Shown here piece after piece: positions 18,815-26,645 of a stretch of DNA of 64,000 nucleotides. The position numbers were made by a program, and so were the translations under genes. The DNA comes from Rhodoferax sp. TH121. GTDB lineage: Bacteria > Pseudomonadota > Gammaproteobacteria > Burkholderiales > Burkholderiaceae_C. The notes under the pieces were generated by a model. The model was given only the letters and a program-made list of their open reading frames with translations, had not been told where the DNA came from and made no database searches. Numbering within the stretch: position 1 is the stretch's first letter; each line of letters begins with the position of its first letter. The stretch is from assembly GCF_002251855.1 (NCBI RefSeq), contig NZ_NOXW01000021.1:1-64000 (forward strand). The letters are read 5' to 3'.

Positions 18815-19906
18815 ATGTCCGTCACCGTTCAAGCCATCCACGACGCCTTGCAAGGCGTCATCGACCCCAACACCCAGCACACCTTCGCCAGTGCCAAGGC
18901 GCTCAAGAACATCACCGTGCAAGGCGGCGATGTGCGCCTGGACCTGGAGCTGGGCTATCCCGCCAAGAGCCAGTGGCCCGCCATGGTGGAGGCGCTCAGC
19001 GCCGCCGCCAAGACCGTGCCCGGCGTCAGCAGCGTGACCATCACGCCCAGCACCAAGGTGATTCCCCACGCGGTGCAGCGCGGCGTGCAGCTGCTGCCGG
19101 GCGTGAAGAACATCGTGGCGGTGGCGTCGGGCAAGGGCGGCGTGGGCAAGAGCACCACCGCCGCCAACCTGGCTTTGGCGCTGGCCGCCGAGGGCGCCAC
19201 CGTGGGCCTGCTGGACGCTGATATCTACGGCCCCAGCCAGCCCATGATGATGGGCATCGAAGGTCGCCCCGAGTCGTCTGACGGCAAGACCATGGACCCC
19301 ATGCGCAACCACGGCGTGCAGGTCATGTCCATCGGCTTCTTGGTGGATGGCGACCAGGCCATGATTTGGCGCGGCCCCATGGCCACCCAGGCGCTGGAGC
19401 AGCTGTTGCGCCAGACCAATTGGCAAGACCTGGACTACCTCATCGTCGACATGCCGCCCGGCACCGGCGATATCCAGCTCACGCTGAGCCAGCGCGTGCC
19501 CATGACGGGCGCCGTGGTGGTGACCACGCCGCAGGACATTGCGCTGCTGGACGCTAAGAAGGGCATCAAGATGTTCGAGAAGGTGGGTGTACCGATTCTG
19601 GGCATCGTGGAAAACATGGCGGTGCATGTGTGCACCAACTGCGGCCATGTGGAGCACATCTTTGGCGCCGACGGCGGCAAGAAGATGGCCGCTGGCTATG
19701 GCATGGCCTACCTGGGCGCCTTGCCCCTGGCTCTGCATATTCGCGAACAGGCTGACAGCGGCCGCCCCACCGTGGTGGCCGAGCCTGAGGGTGACGTGGC
19801 CAAGCTCTACAAAGGCATGGCGCGCCAGGTAGCCGTCAAGATTGCGGCCCAGGCGAAGGATTTTTCCAGCAAGTTCCCCACTATCACCATCAGCAAGAAC
19901 AGCTGA
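18815..19906 (+). CDS. apbC: Mrp/ApbC-type Fe-S cluster carrier ATPase
   Basis: A 363-residue P-loop protein of the Mrp/NBP35 family, which binds and hands over 4Fe-4S clusters. An N-terminal MIP18-like (DUF59) domain covers about residues 5-90. The deviant Walker A GKGGVGKS lies near 105-112. The cluster-binding pair is Cys273-x-x-Cys276 (CTNC). The frame is open 25 codons further upstream, but AGGAG at 18806-18810 fixes the ATG at 18815. Divergent from the patatin gene. Upstream bases 18676-18814 hold both promoters but no clear consensus was seen. Confidence 0.94.
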   Translation: MSVTVQAIHDALQGVIDPNTQHTFASAKALKNITVQGGDVRLDLELGYPAKSQWPAMVEALSAAAKTVPGVSSVTITPSTKVIPHAVQRGVQLLPGVKNIVAVASGKGGVGKSTTAANLALALAAEGATVGLLDADIYGPSQPMMMGIEGRPESSDGKTMDPMRNHGVQVMSIGFLVDGDQAMIWRGPMATQALEQLLRQTNWQDLDYLIVDMPPGTGDIQLTLSQRVPMTGAVVVTTPQDIALLDAKKGIKMFEKVGVPILGIVENMAVHVCTNCGHVEHIFGADGGKKMAAGYGMAYLGALPLALHIREQADSGRPTVVAEPEGDVAKLYKGMARQVAVKIAAQAKDFSSKFPTITISKNS

Positions 19907-19925
19907 GCTGCACGTCCTATTCTCA

Positions 19926-19981
19926 GTCAAATAGGGTGCTTAACCTCGTGGATATTGCGCAATCAGCTACCAAAAACGTAG
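19926..19981 (-). repeat. Family 1 repeat, diverged copy 6
   Basis: Contains CTTAACCTCGTGGATATTGC then GCAATCAGCTACCAAAAACG, a degenerate reverse copy. Its minus-strand reading supplies the last codons and the TAG stop of the nitroreductase gene. Confidence 0.6.
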
Positions 19982-20533
19982 CGCTTGTGTAGTGTCCTTG
20001 CGCGCTTCACCGTGCGGTGTGCGGGTGGGGGTGCCCAGCGCCACCCAGCCCACCAGCGTCTCGCCGGGCTCGCAAAAGGCTTGGGCGATGTGCGGCGCGC
20101 GGGCCTTGTCGCCGCTGAGCATCTTGCCGGCAAAACCCAGCACATGGGCGGCGTTGAGGAAGTTGGTAACCGCGCCACCCACACACATCCATTGTTCATG
20201 CGCGGGCACCAGCGGGTGGCCCAGGTCGATGCGGGCCAATACCGCCACGGTCATGGGGGCGCGCAGCGCGCGCTCGCGCTCCATGGCCACGCCCTCCGCG
20301 TCCTTGCCCTTGCGGTGGGCATGTTCGGCAAACAGGTCGGCCAGGCGTTGGCGCGCATCGCCTTGCACCACCACGAAGCGAAACGGCACCAACTCGGCGT
20401 GGTCGGGCGCGCGCAGCGCAGCGGCCAGCATGCTCTGCAGCTGGGCAGCATCCGGGGCGGGGTCGGTCAGGTGCTTCACGCCCAGCGAGTAGCGACTGAG
20501 CAACGGGGCAAGGCCAGGGGGGGAAGAGGGCAT
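19967..20533 (-). CDS. Nitroreductase family protein, YdjA-like
   Basis: A 188-residue FMN-binding nitroreductase-fold protein resembling YdjA. Features are an N-terminal RYSLGVKHLTDPAPDAAQLQ, a central APDHAELVPFRFVVVQGD (flavin-binding surface) and a late GGAVTNFLNAAHVLGFAGKM followed by GETLVGWVALGTP. Such short homologues reduce nitro-compounds or quinones with NAD(P)H; the physiological substrate is unknown. The start could also be a TTG at 20551; the ATG at 20533 is chosen. The final residues (LRFW) and stop come from a family 1 repeat. Read convergently with the apbC gene. Confidence 0.87.
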   Translation of the reverse strand: MPSSPPGLAPLLSRYSLGVKHLTDPAPDAAQLQSMLAAALRAPDHAELVPFRFVVVQGDARQRLADLFAEHAHRKGKDAEGVAMERERALRAPMTVAVLARIDLGHPLVPAHEQWMCVGGAVTNFLNAAHVLGFAGKMLSGDKARAPHIAQAFCEPGETLVGWVALGTPTRTPHGEARKDTTQALRFW

Positions 20534-20613
20534 GGGCAGAAGGCAATCCAAGGGTGCGTGTCCTCGGCTATGCTAGTTGGAATGATGACCACGCGCGGTC
20601 GCAAGGAGCCGCC

Positions 20614-22917
20614 ATGAGCGAACAGAAAATTGAAGTGTACAAAGGCCCGGCCGGTGGTTGGGGCGCGCTGCGCAGTGTGGGCAATGCCCTGCTGCACCAA
20701 GACATTCCCCTCAAGGGAGCCAAGACCCTGCTATCTGCCAACCAGCCCGATGGCTTTGACTGCCCCGGCTGTGCATGGCCCGACCGCAACCACGCCTCCA
20801 CCTTTGAATTTTGTGAAAACGGCGCCAAGGCCGTAGCCGCCGAGGCGACCGCACGCCGTGTAACGGCAGACTTTTTTGCGCAACACACCGTGGCCGAGCT
20901 GGCCACCTGGGGTGACTTTGCGCTGGAGGACCAAGGCCGCTTGACTGCGCCCATGGTCTACGACGCCACGACCGACCAATACCAGCCCATTGCCTGGGAC
21001 GATGCCTTTGCACTGATTGCGAAGTATCTGAACGCGCTGCCGGACCCGAACCAGGCCATCTTCTACACCTCGGGCCGCGCCAGCAATGAAGCCGCATTTT
21101 TGTACCAGCTGTTTGTGCGCGAGTACGGCACCAACAACTTCCCCGATTGCTCCAATATGTGCCACGAGCCCAGTGGCACCGGCATGCGCGAGAGCGTGGG
21201 CGTGGGCAAGGGCACCGTCACGCTGGACGACTTCGAGCAGGCCGACGCCATTTTTATCTTTGGCCAAAACCCCGGCACCAACCACCCGCGCATGCTGGGT
21301 GAACTGCGCCAGGCCGCCAAGCGCGGCGCGCGCATCGTGAGCCTGAACCCGCTGCGTGAGCGCGGGCTGGAGCGCTTTGCCGACCCACAGGACAAACTGC
21401 AGATGGCCACGGGTGGCGACTCGCCCATCAGCACCCACTACTTCCAGTTAAAGATTGGTGGTGACTTTGCCTTTGTCAAAGGCATGATGAAACATCTGGT
21501 CGAGTTGCAGGACGCTGGCGAAGACGTGCTGGACCAGGCCTTCATTGCCGAGCACACCACAGGTTTTGATGCTCTGCTGGCCGACCTGCGCGCCGAGTCG
21601 TGGGCGTTGTTGGAAGCCGAATGCAGCTTGGCGCAGGAGCACATCCGCGCCGCTGCCGACGTCTACCGCCAGGCCAAAAGCGTGATCGCTTGCTGGGGCA
21701 TGGGCATCACCCAGCATGCCAATTCGGTGGCCACCATCCAGATGATCGTCAACCTGCTGCTCATGCGCGGCAACATCGGCCGCCCCGGCGCCGGGCCTTG
21801 CCCCGTGCGCGGCCACAGCAATGTGCAGGGTGACCGCACCATGGGCATTTGGGAGGCGCCGCCCGTGGCGCTGCTGGACAAGCTGCAGAAGGTGTTTGGC
21901 TTTGAACCCCCGCGCGCCCACGGCTACAACACCGTGGAATCCATCCAGGCCATGCTCGACGGCAAAGGAAAGGTGTTTTTCGCACTCGGTGGCAACTTTG
22001 CTGCAGCCACGCCCGACACCGTGCAGACTTGGAAGGCGCTGCGCAACTGCGACCTGACCGTGCATGTGACCACCAAGCTCAATCGCAGCCACATCGTGCA
22101 CGGCAAGGCCGCGCTCTTCTTGCCCTGCCTGGGCCGTACCGAGATCGACATGCAAGCCGGTGGCGTGCAGGGCGTGACGGTGGAAGATTCCATGAGCATG
22201 GTGCACATCTCGGTGGGCATCAACCCACCCGCGTCCGAGCACCTGCTGTCCGAGCCCGCCATCGTGGCCCGCCTGGCGGCCGCCACGCTGGGGGCGCGCA
22301 GCCAGACGCCCTGGCTCTGGCTGCTGGAAGACTACAGCCGCATCCGCGACAAGATCGAGGCCGTGTTCCCCGACTTCAAGGATTTCAATACCCGTGTGCA
22401 GGTGCCCGGCGGCTTCCGCTTGCGTAACACGGCCAGCGAACGGGTGTGGAACACCGCCAGCCACAAGGCCGTGTTCAAGACCCACGCGGTCCCCACCAGC
22501 ACGCCGCTGCAGCGCGCACGCGAGCGCAAGGGTGATGCGATTGTGTTTGCGCTGATGACCACGCGCTCGCACGACCAGTACAACACCACCATCTATGGCG
22601 CGGACGACCGCTACCGCGGCGTGTATGGCCAGCGCCGCGTGGTGTTTGCCAATGCTGAAGACATCCGCGCGCTGGGCATGAAAGACGGCGACTGGATCGA
22701 CTTCCAGACCGTGTGGGACGACGGCGAAGAGCGCCGTGCTGATGGCTTCAAGCTGGTGGCCTACAACATCCCGCGCGGCTGTGTGGCGGCGTATTACCCC
22801 GAGACCAACCCGCTGGTGCCGCTGTCTTCGGTGGCAGCCAATGCGGGTACGCCCACCTCCAAATGCATTCCCGTGCTCATGCTGCCGCACCAGCGCCAGG
22901 AGGCGCAGGCCGCGTGA
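20614..22917 (+). CDS. FdhF/YdeP family molybdopterin oxidoreductase
   Basis: A 767-residue molybdenum bis-MGD enzyme related to formate dehydrogenase H and closest to YdeP. The N-terminus has only two cysteines (Cys50 and Cys53 in DCPGCAWPD) instead of the four that bind the 4Fe-4S cluster in FdhF, a trait of the YdeP group. Cys183 in NMCHEPSG occupies the place of the metal-ligating selenocysteine of FdhF. Molybdopterin-binding blocks such as RPGAGPCPVRGHSNVQGDRT and a C-terminal NTTIYGADDRYRGVYGQRR domain follow. AAGGAG fixes the ATG. No signal peptide. Electron partner and substrate unknown. First gene of an operon with the wHTH gene and fdhD. Confidence 0.92.
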   Translation: MSEQKIEVYKGPAGGWGALRSVGNALLHQDIPLKGAKTLLSANQPDGFDCPGCAWPDRNHASTFEFCENGAKAVAAEATARRVTADFFAQHTVAELATWGDFALEDQGRLTAPMVYDATTDQYQPIAWDDAFALIAKYLNALPDPNQAIFYTSGRASNEAAFLYQLFVREYGTNNFPDCSNMCHEPSGTGMRESVGVGKGTVTLDDFEQADAIFIFGQNPGTNHPRMLGELRQAAKRGARIVSLNPLRERGLERFADPQDKLQMATGGDSPISTHYFQLKIGGDFAFVKGMMKHLVELQDAGEDVLDQAFIAEHTTGFDALLADLRAESWALLEAECSLAQEHIRAAADVYRQAKSVIACWGMGITQHANSVATIQMIVNLLLMRGNIGRPGAGPCPVRGHSNVQGDRTMGIWEAPPVALLDKLQKVFGFEPPRAHGYNTVESIQAMLDGKGKVFFALGGNFAAATPDTVQTWKALRNCDLTVHVTTKLNRSHIVHGKAALFLPCLGRTEIDMQAGGVQGVTVEDSMSMVHISVGINPPASEHLLSEPAIVARLAAATLGARSQTPWLWLLEDYSRIRDKIEAVFPDFKDFNTRVQVPGGFRLRNTASERVWNTASHKAVFKTHAVPTSTPLQRARERKGDAIVFALMTTRSHDQYNTTIYGADDRYRGVYGQRRVVFANAEDIRALGMKDGDWIDFQTVWDDGEERRADGFKLVAYNIPRGCVAAYYPETNPLVPLSSVAANAGTPTSKCIPVLMLPHQRQEAQAA

Positions 22918-23168
22918 GTGACGCGTTGTCGGCCGCATTGCTGCGCGTTTTGGCCGAGGAGGCCGCGCCAGTCTCGATTCCGCGCTTGGGCAAACGCCTG
23001 GGCGTGGGCGCCAGCGTGGTCATGCGCACCCTCACGCTGATGGGGGATGCGGTATTGGGTGGCCAGGCCGGTCCGGGCTGGGTGCATATGCGCAACGAGG
23101 ATGGGCGCTGGGTGGCGGGTCTGACCGAGGCCGGACGCCAGCACTGTGCCCAGCAACGCCATGGATGA
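22914..23168 (+). CDS. Small winged-helix-like protein in fdhD operon
   Basis: An 84-residue protein starting with GTG in a GTGA overlap with the preceding stop, and ending over the start of fdhD. It reads as a compact helix-turn-helix: ALLRVLAEEAAPVSIPRLGK, then RLGVGASVVMRTLTLMGDAV and a beta-wing (GGQAGPGWVHMRNEDGRWVA) before a short tail. It may be a regulator of the operon. Its translational coupling on both sides argues that it is a real gene. Family not certain. Confidence 0.75.
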   Translation: MSDALSAALLRVLAEEAAPVSIPRLGKRLGVGASVVMRTLTLMGDAVLGGQAGPGWVHMRNEDGRWVAGLTEAGRQHCAQQRHG

Positions 23169-23973
23169 CGTGGTGGACCTGCCCACACCGTTGAGCCGCA
23201 GCCCCGTGCTGCGCCAGCCCGAAGGCGTGCTGCTGAGCGACGCCTTGGCGGCCGAGGTCCCGGTTGCGCTGGTGTTCAACGGCATTTCACACGCGGTGAT
23301 GATGGCCACGCCGCAAGACCTGGAGGCCTTTGCCCTGGGCTTTGCCCTGAGCGAGGGCATTCTGGACAGCGCCAGCCAATGCTTTGGCATGGACGTGCTG
23401 CCGGTTCAGATCGACGGTGGTGCAGCCTTGGAAGTGCAGTTGGAGATTGCTGCCCCTTGTTTTGCCCGTTTGAAAGACCAGCGCCGCAGCATGGCCGGCC
23501 GCACCGGCTGCGGCGTGTGCGGGCTGGACAGCTTGCAGGCATTGGACCTGGCGCCACCGCGCATGCCCGAAAAGCCCTGGGTACGCGACCTGCCCGCGGC
23601 GACCGTGTTGCGGGCGTTCGAGGCCATGGCGCCGCTGCAAGTACTCAATGCGGCCTGTGGCTCCCTGCACGCTGCGGCCTGGGCCACACCGGAAGGTGAG
23701 GTCACACTGCTGATGGAAGACGTAGGCCGCCACAATGCACTGGACAAACTGCTCGGTGCCGTGACACGCAGTGGCCAGATCAACCAGCCCGGCTGGGTGC
23801 TGATGAGCAGCCGTACCAGCCATGAACTGGTCCGCAAGTGTGTGCGCCTGCAGGTGCCGCTCTTGGCCACCATCTCGGCCCCGACAGACCTGGCCGTCGC
23901 CATGGCGCAGCGCACCGGCTTGCAGCTGTGGGGCCTGTGCCGCGCACCACGCGCCGTGCTCTACACGCCCTGA
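23161..23973 (+). CDS. fdhD: Formate dehydrogenase sulfurtransferase
   Basis: A 270-residue FdhD protein, which passes sulfur from IscS to the molybdenum cofactor of formate dehydrogenases. The essential CxxC is Cys117 and Cys120 in TGCGVCG. LLMEDVGRHNALDKLLGA and SSRTSHELVRKC are the family's conserved blocks. The start is given at the ATG overlapping the stop of the preceding gene (ATGGATGA); an in-frame GTG at 23146 would add 5 residues. Its coupling to the YdeP-like oxidoreductase suggests that this enzyme needs sulfuration. Confidence 0.95.
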   Translation: MDDVVDLPTPLSRSPVLRQPEGVLLSDALAAEVPVALVFNGISHAVMMATPQDLEAFALGFALSEGILDSASQCFGMDVLPVQIDGGAALEVQLEIAAPCFARLKDQRRSMAGRTGCGVCGLDSLQALDLAPPRMPEKPWVRDLPAATVLRAFEAMAPLQVLNAACGSLHAAAWATPEGEVTLLMEDVGRHNALDKLLGAVTRSGQINQPGWVLMSSRTSHELVRKCVRLQVPLLATISAPTDLAVAMAQRTGLQLWGLCRAPRAVLYTP

Positions 23974-24061
23974 GCTCGGCCACTGCCTGCCCCCCAAAGC
24001 TCTGGGGAATAGGGCCCCGGGTGAATAATGCCGCTTTGCGCATCTCCTTGAGGAGCCTTCC

Positions 24062-26578
24062 TTGAAACTGTCTTTTTTTGCCCTGGGCTGGAAAACGCTT
24101 TGGCGCGACGTGCGCTCGGGCGAACTGCGCCTGCTCATCCTGGCCGTGACGCTTGCGGTGGCGGCCCTCACGGCGGTGGGCTTTTTTGCGGACCGGCTGC
24201 AAGGCGGCCTGCAGCGCGACGCGCGCCAGCTGCTGGGCGGTGACGCGGTCGTCTCCAGCGACAACCCGCCGCCAGAGGCCTTTGAGGCACAAGCCCGGAC
24301 CTTGGGCCTGCAGGTCGTGCACACGCTGGGCTTTCCGACCATGGCCCGCGCCAGCGATGCGCAGGGTGGGGCGGCCAAGCTGGTGGCCCTCAAGGTGGTG
24401 GAGCCCGGCTACCCCCTGCGCGGCAGCCTGCGGGTGAGCAGTGCGCCCGACGCGCCCGATGTCCCTACGAAAGACACGCCCGCCCAAGGCAAAGCCTGGG
24501 TCGATGCCCCGCTGCTGGAAGCTATTGGCCTGAAGGTGGGCGACACCTTGCTGCTGGGTGACAGCCAATTTACGGTGGACCGCATTATCGTGATCGAGCC
24601 CGACCGCGGTGGCGGTTTCATGAACTTTGCGCCACGCGTGATGATTGGGCAGCCCGACCTGGCTGCCACCGGTTTGGTGCAACCGGCCAGCCGCCTGAAC
24701 TACCGCCTGGCCGTGGCGGGTGACGAGCCCGCGGTGAAGCGCTTTGTGGACTGGGCCGATGCTCAGGTGAAAAGCGGCGTGCGTGGCGTGCGCGTGGAGT
24801 CTCTGCAAAGTGGCCGCCCCGAGATGAGCCAGACGCTGGACCGTGCGCAAAAGTTCTTGAGCTTGGTAGCGCTCTTGGCGGCCTTGCTCAGCGCCGTGGC
24901 GGTGGCTCTGGCCGCGCGCGCCTTTGCGGCCAATCACCTGGACGACTGCGCCATGCTGCGCGTGCTGGGCCTGTCCCAGCGCACCATTGCCAGCGCCTAC
25001 GCGCTGGAGTTTGCGCTGGTTGGCCTGTTTGCCAGCGGCCTTGGCGTGGCGCTGGGCTTTGGGGTGCATTACCTGTTTGTGGCGCTGCTCGCGGGGCTGG
25101 TGGATGCCGCCTTGCCTGCCGCATCGCTGTGGCCGGTGTTGCTGGGTGTGGGCATGGGCCTCACGCTGCTGATGGCCTTTGGCCTGCCGCCGGTGTTGCA
25201 GCTGGCCCAGGTGCCCGCGCTGCGCGTGATCCGGCGCGATGTGGGCAACCTGCGCCCCGCATCGCTGGGCGTGCTGGCCATTGGCGTGGCGGGTTTTGCC
25301 GCGCTCTTGATGACCGTGAGTAGCGACCTACTGCTGGGCCTGATTGCCGTGGGCGGCTTTGCGGCGGCGGTGCTGGTGTTTGCGGCGCTGAGCTGGGTGG
25401 CCGTCAAGGTCTTGCGCAAGAGCGTGAACGAGGCCACGGCGCCGCGCTGGCTGGTGCTGGCCACGCGCCAAATCTCGGCCCGCCCGGCCTACACCGTGGT
25501 GCAGGTGAGTGCGCTGTCGGTGGGCTTGCTGGCACTGGTGCTCTTGGTGCTGCTGCGCACTGACCTCATCAGCAGCTGGCGCAAAGCCACGCCGCCCGAT
25601 GCGCCCAACCGCTTTGTGATCAACGTGATGCCTGAGCAGTCGGAGGCTTTCCAGAAAGCGCTGACCGAGGGCGGCGTGACCAAGTTTGACTGGTACCCCA
25701 TGATCCGCGGCCGCCTGGTGGCGGTGAATGGCAAAGCCGTGTCACCCGACGACTACACGGAAGACCGCGCCAAACGCCTGGTGGACCGCGAGTTCAACCT
25801 CTCGCACAGCAGCAAGAACCCGCCGCACAACGACGTGATTGCCGGCCGCTGGACGGAAGACGAAGAGGGCGCCGTAAGTGTGGAAGAGGGCATTGCCAAA
25901 ACGTTGAACCTCAAGCTGGGCGACAGCTTGCGCTTTGACATTGGCGGCGTGCAGACCGAATCCAAGATCACCTCGCTGCGCAAGGTGGACTGGGGCTCCA
26001 TGCGCGCCAACTTCTTTGTCATGTACCCGGTGGGTGTGCTCAAGGACGTGCCCAGCACCTACATGGGCGCCTTCAAGGCACCCGAGACCAAGGGCTTTGA
26101 CAACGCCTTGGTGCGTGCGTTTCCCAACATCACCAACGTGGACATGACCAGCACCATCAACCAGGTGCAGAGGGTGCTGGACCAGGTGATCCGCGCGGTG
26201 GAGTTCCTGTTCGGCTTCACACTGGCAGCAGGCTTGGTGGTGCTGTTTGCCGCCGTGACGGCCACGCGCGAGGACCGCGCGCGCGAGTTCGCCATCATGC
26301 GCGCCGTGGGCGCAGGCAGCAGCCTGCTGCGCCAGGTGCAGCGCACGGAGCTGGCGGGGGTGGGCCTGCTGGCAGGCTTCTTGGCCTCCATCGTGGCGGC
26401 AGCCGTGGGCTGGGCGCTGGCGCGCTTTGTGTTCGAGTTCGACTGGACCGTGCAGTTCTGGGTGCCCTTGGTGGGCGCGCTGGCGGGCGCCGTGCTGGCG
26501 TTGGCTGCAGGCTGGTGGGGCCTGCGCGATGTGCTGCGCCGCCCGGTGGTGGAGACTCTGCGCCGCGCAGCCACCTAA
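24062..26578 (+). CDS. FtsX-like ABC transporter permease, YbbP type
   Basis: An 838-residue membrane protein with a duplicated FtsX/MacB permease arrangement. One membrane segment lies near residues 20-42, then a large periplasmic domain, then a cluster of three to four segments around 265-380, further segments at about 400-500, a second periplasmic domain, and a final cluster at about 705-830 (with the GAGSSLLRQVQRTELAGVGL coupling stretch). The start is TTG, 6 bases after AGGAGCC. The ATPase partner (YbbA-like) that such permeases require is not next to it. Function probably export or cell-envelope lipid handling; unknown. Confidence 0.88.
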   Translation: MKLSFFALGWKTLWRDVRSGELRLLILAVTLAVAALTAVGFFADRLQGGLQRDARQLLGGDAVVSSDNPPPEAFEAQARTLGLQVVHTLGFPTMARASDAQGGAAKLVALKVVEPGYPLRGSLRVSSAPDAPDVPTKDTPAQGKAWVDAPLLEAIGLKVGDTLLLGDSQFTVDRIIVIEPDRGGGFMNFAPRVMIGQPDLAATGLVQPASRLNYRLAVAGDEPAVKRFVDWADAQVKSGVRGVRVESLQSGRPEMSQTLDRAQKFLSLVALLAALLSAVAVALAARAFAANHLDDCAMLRVLGLSQRTIASAYALEFALVGLFASGLGVALGFGVHYLFVALLAGLVDAALPAASLWPVLLGVGMGLTLLMAFGLPPVLQLAQVPALRVIRRDVGNLRPASLGVLAIGVAGFAALLMTVSSDLLLGLIAVGGFAAAVLVFAALSWVAVKVLRKSVNEATAPRWLVLATRQISARPAYTVVQVSALSVGLLALVLLVLLRTDLISSWRKATPPDAPNRFVINVMPEQSEAFQKALTEGGVTKFDWYPMIRGRLVAVNGKAVSPDDYTEDRAKRLVDREFNLSHSSKNPPHNDVIAGRWTEDEEGAVSVEEGIAKTLNLKLGDSLRFDIGGVQTESKITSLRKVDWGSMRANFFVMYPVGVLKDVPSTYMGAFKAPETKGFDNALVRAFPNITNVDMTSTINQVQRVLDQVIRAVEFLFGFTLAAGLVVLFAAVTATREDRAREFAIMRAVGAGSSLLRQVQRTELAGVGLLAGFLASIVAAAVGWALARFVFEFDWTVQFWVPLVGALAGAVLALAAGWWGLRDVLRRPVVETLRRAAT

Positions 26579-26580
26579 AA

Positions 26581-26636
26581 CGCTATTGTTTTAGGAGCTG
26601 CTTGCGCAGTATTTCCGGGGCTTATAGGCCAAAAAT
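26581..26636 (+). repeat. Family 1 interspersed repeat, copy 7
   Basis: CGCTATTGTTTTAGGAGCTG then CTTGCGCAGTATTTCCGGGG CTTATAGGCC in forward orientation. It begins 3 bases after the YbbP-like stop and lies between two convergent genes. Confidence 0.85.
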
Positions 26637-26645
26637 GCTTAAAAA

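Noticed and set aside
21151..21165. Possible selenocysteine at the active site of the FdhF-like enzyme.
   Set aside because: The codon at residue 183 is TGC, so cysteine; no TGA lies in the frame.
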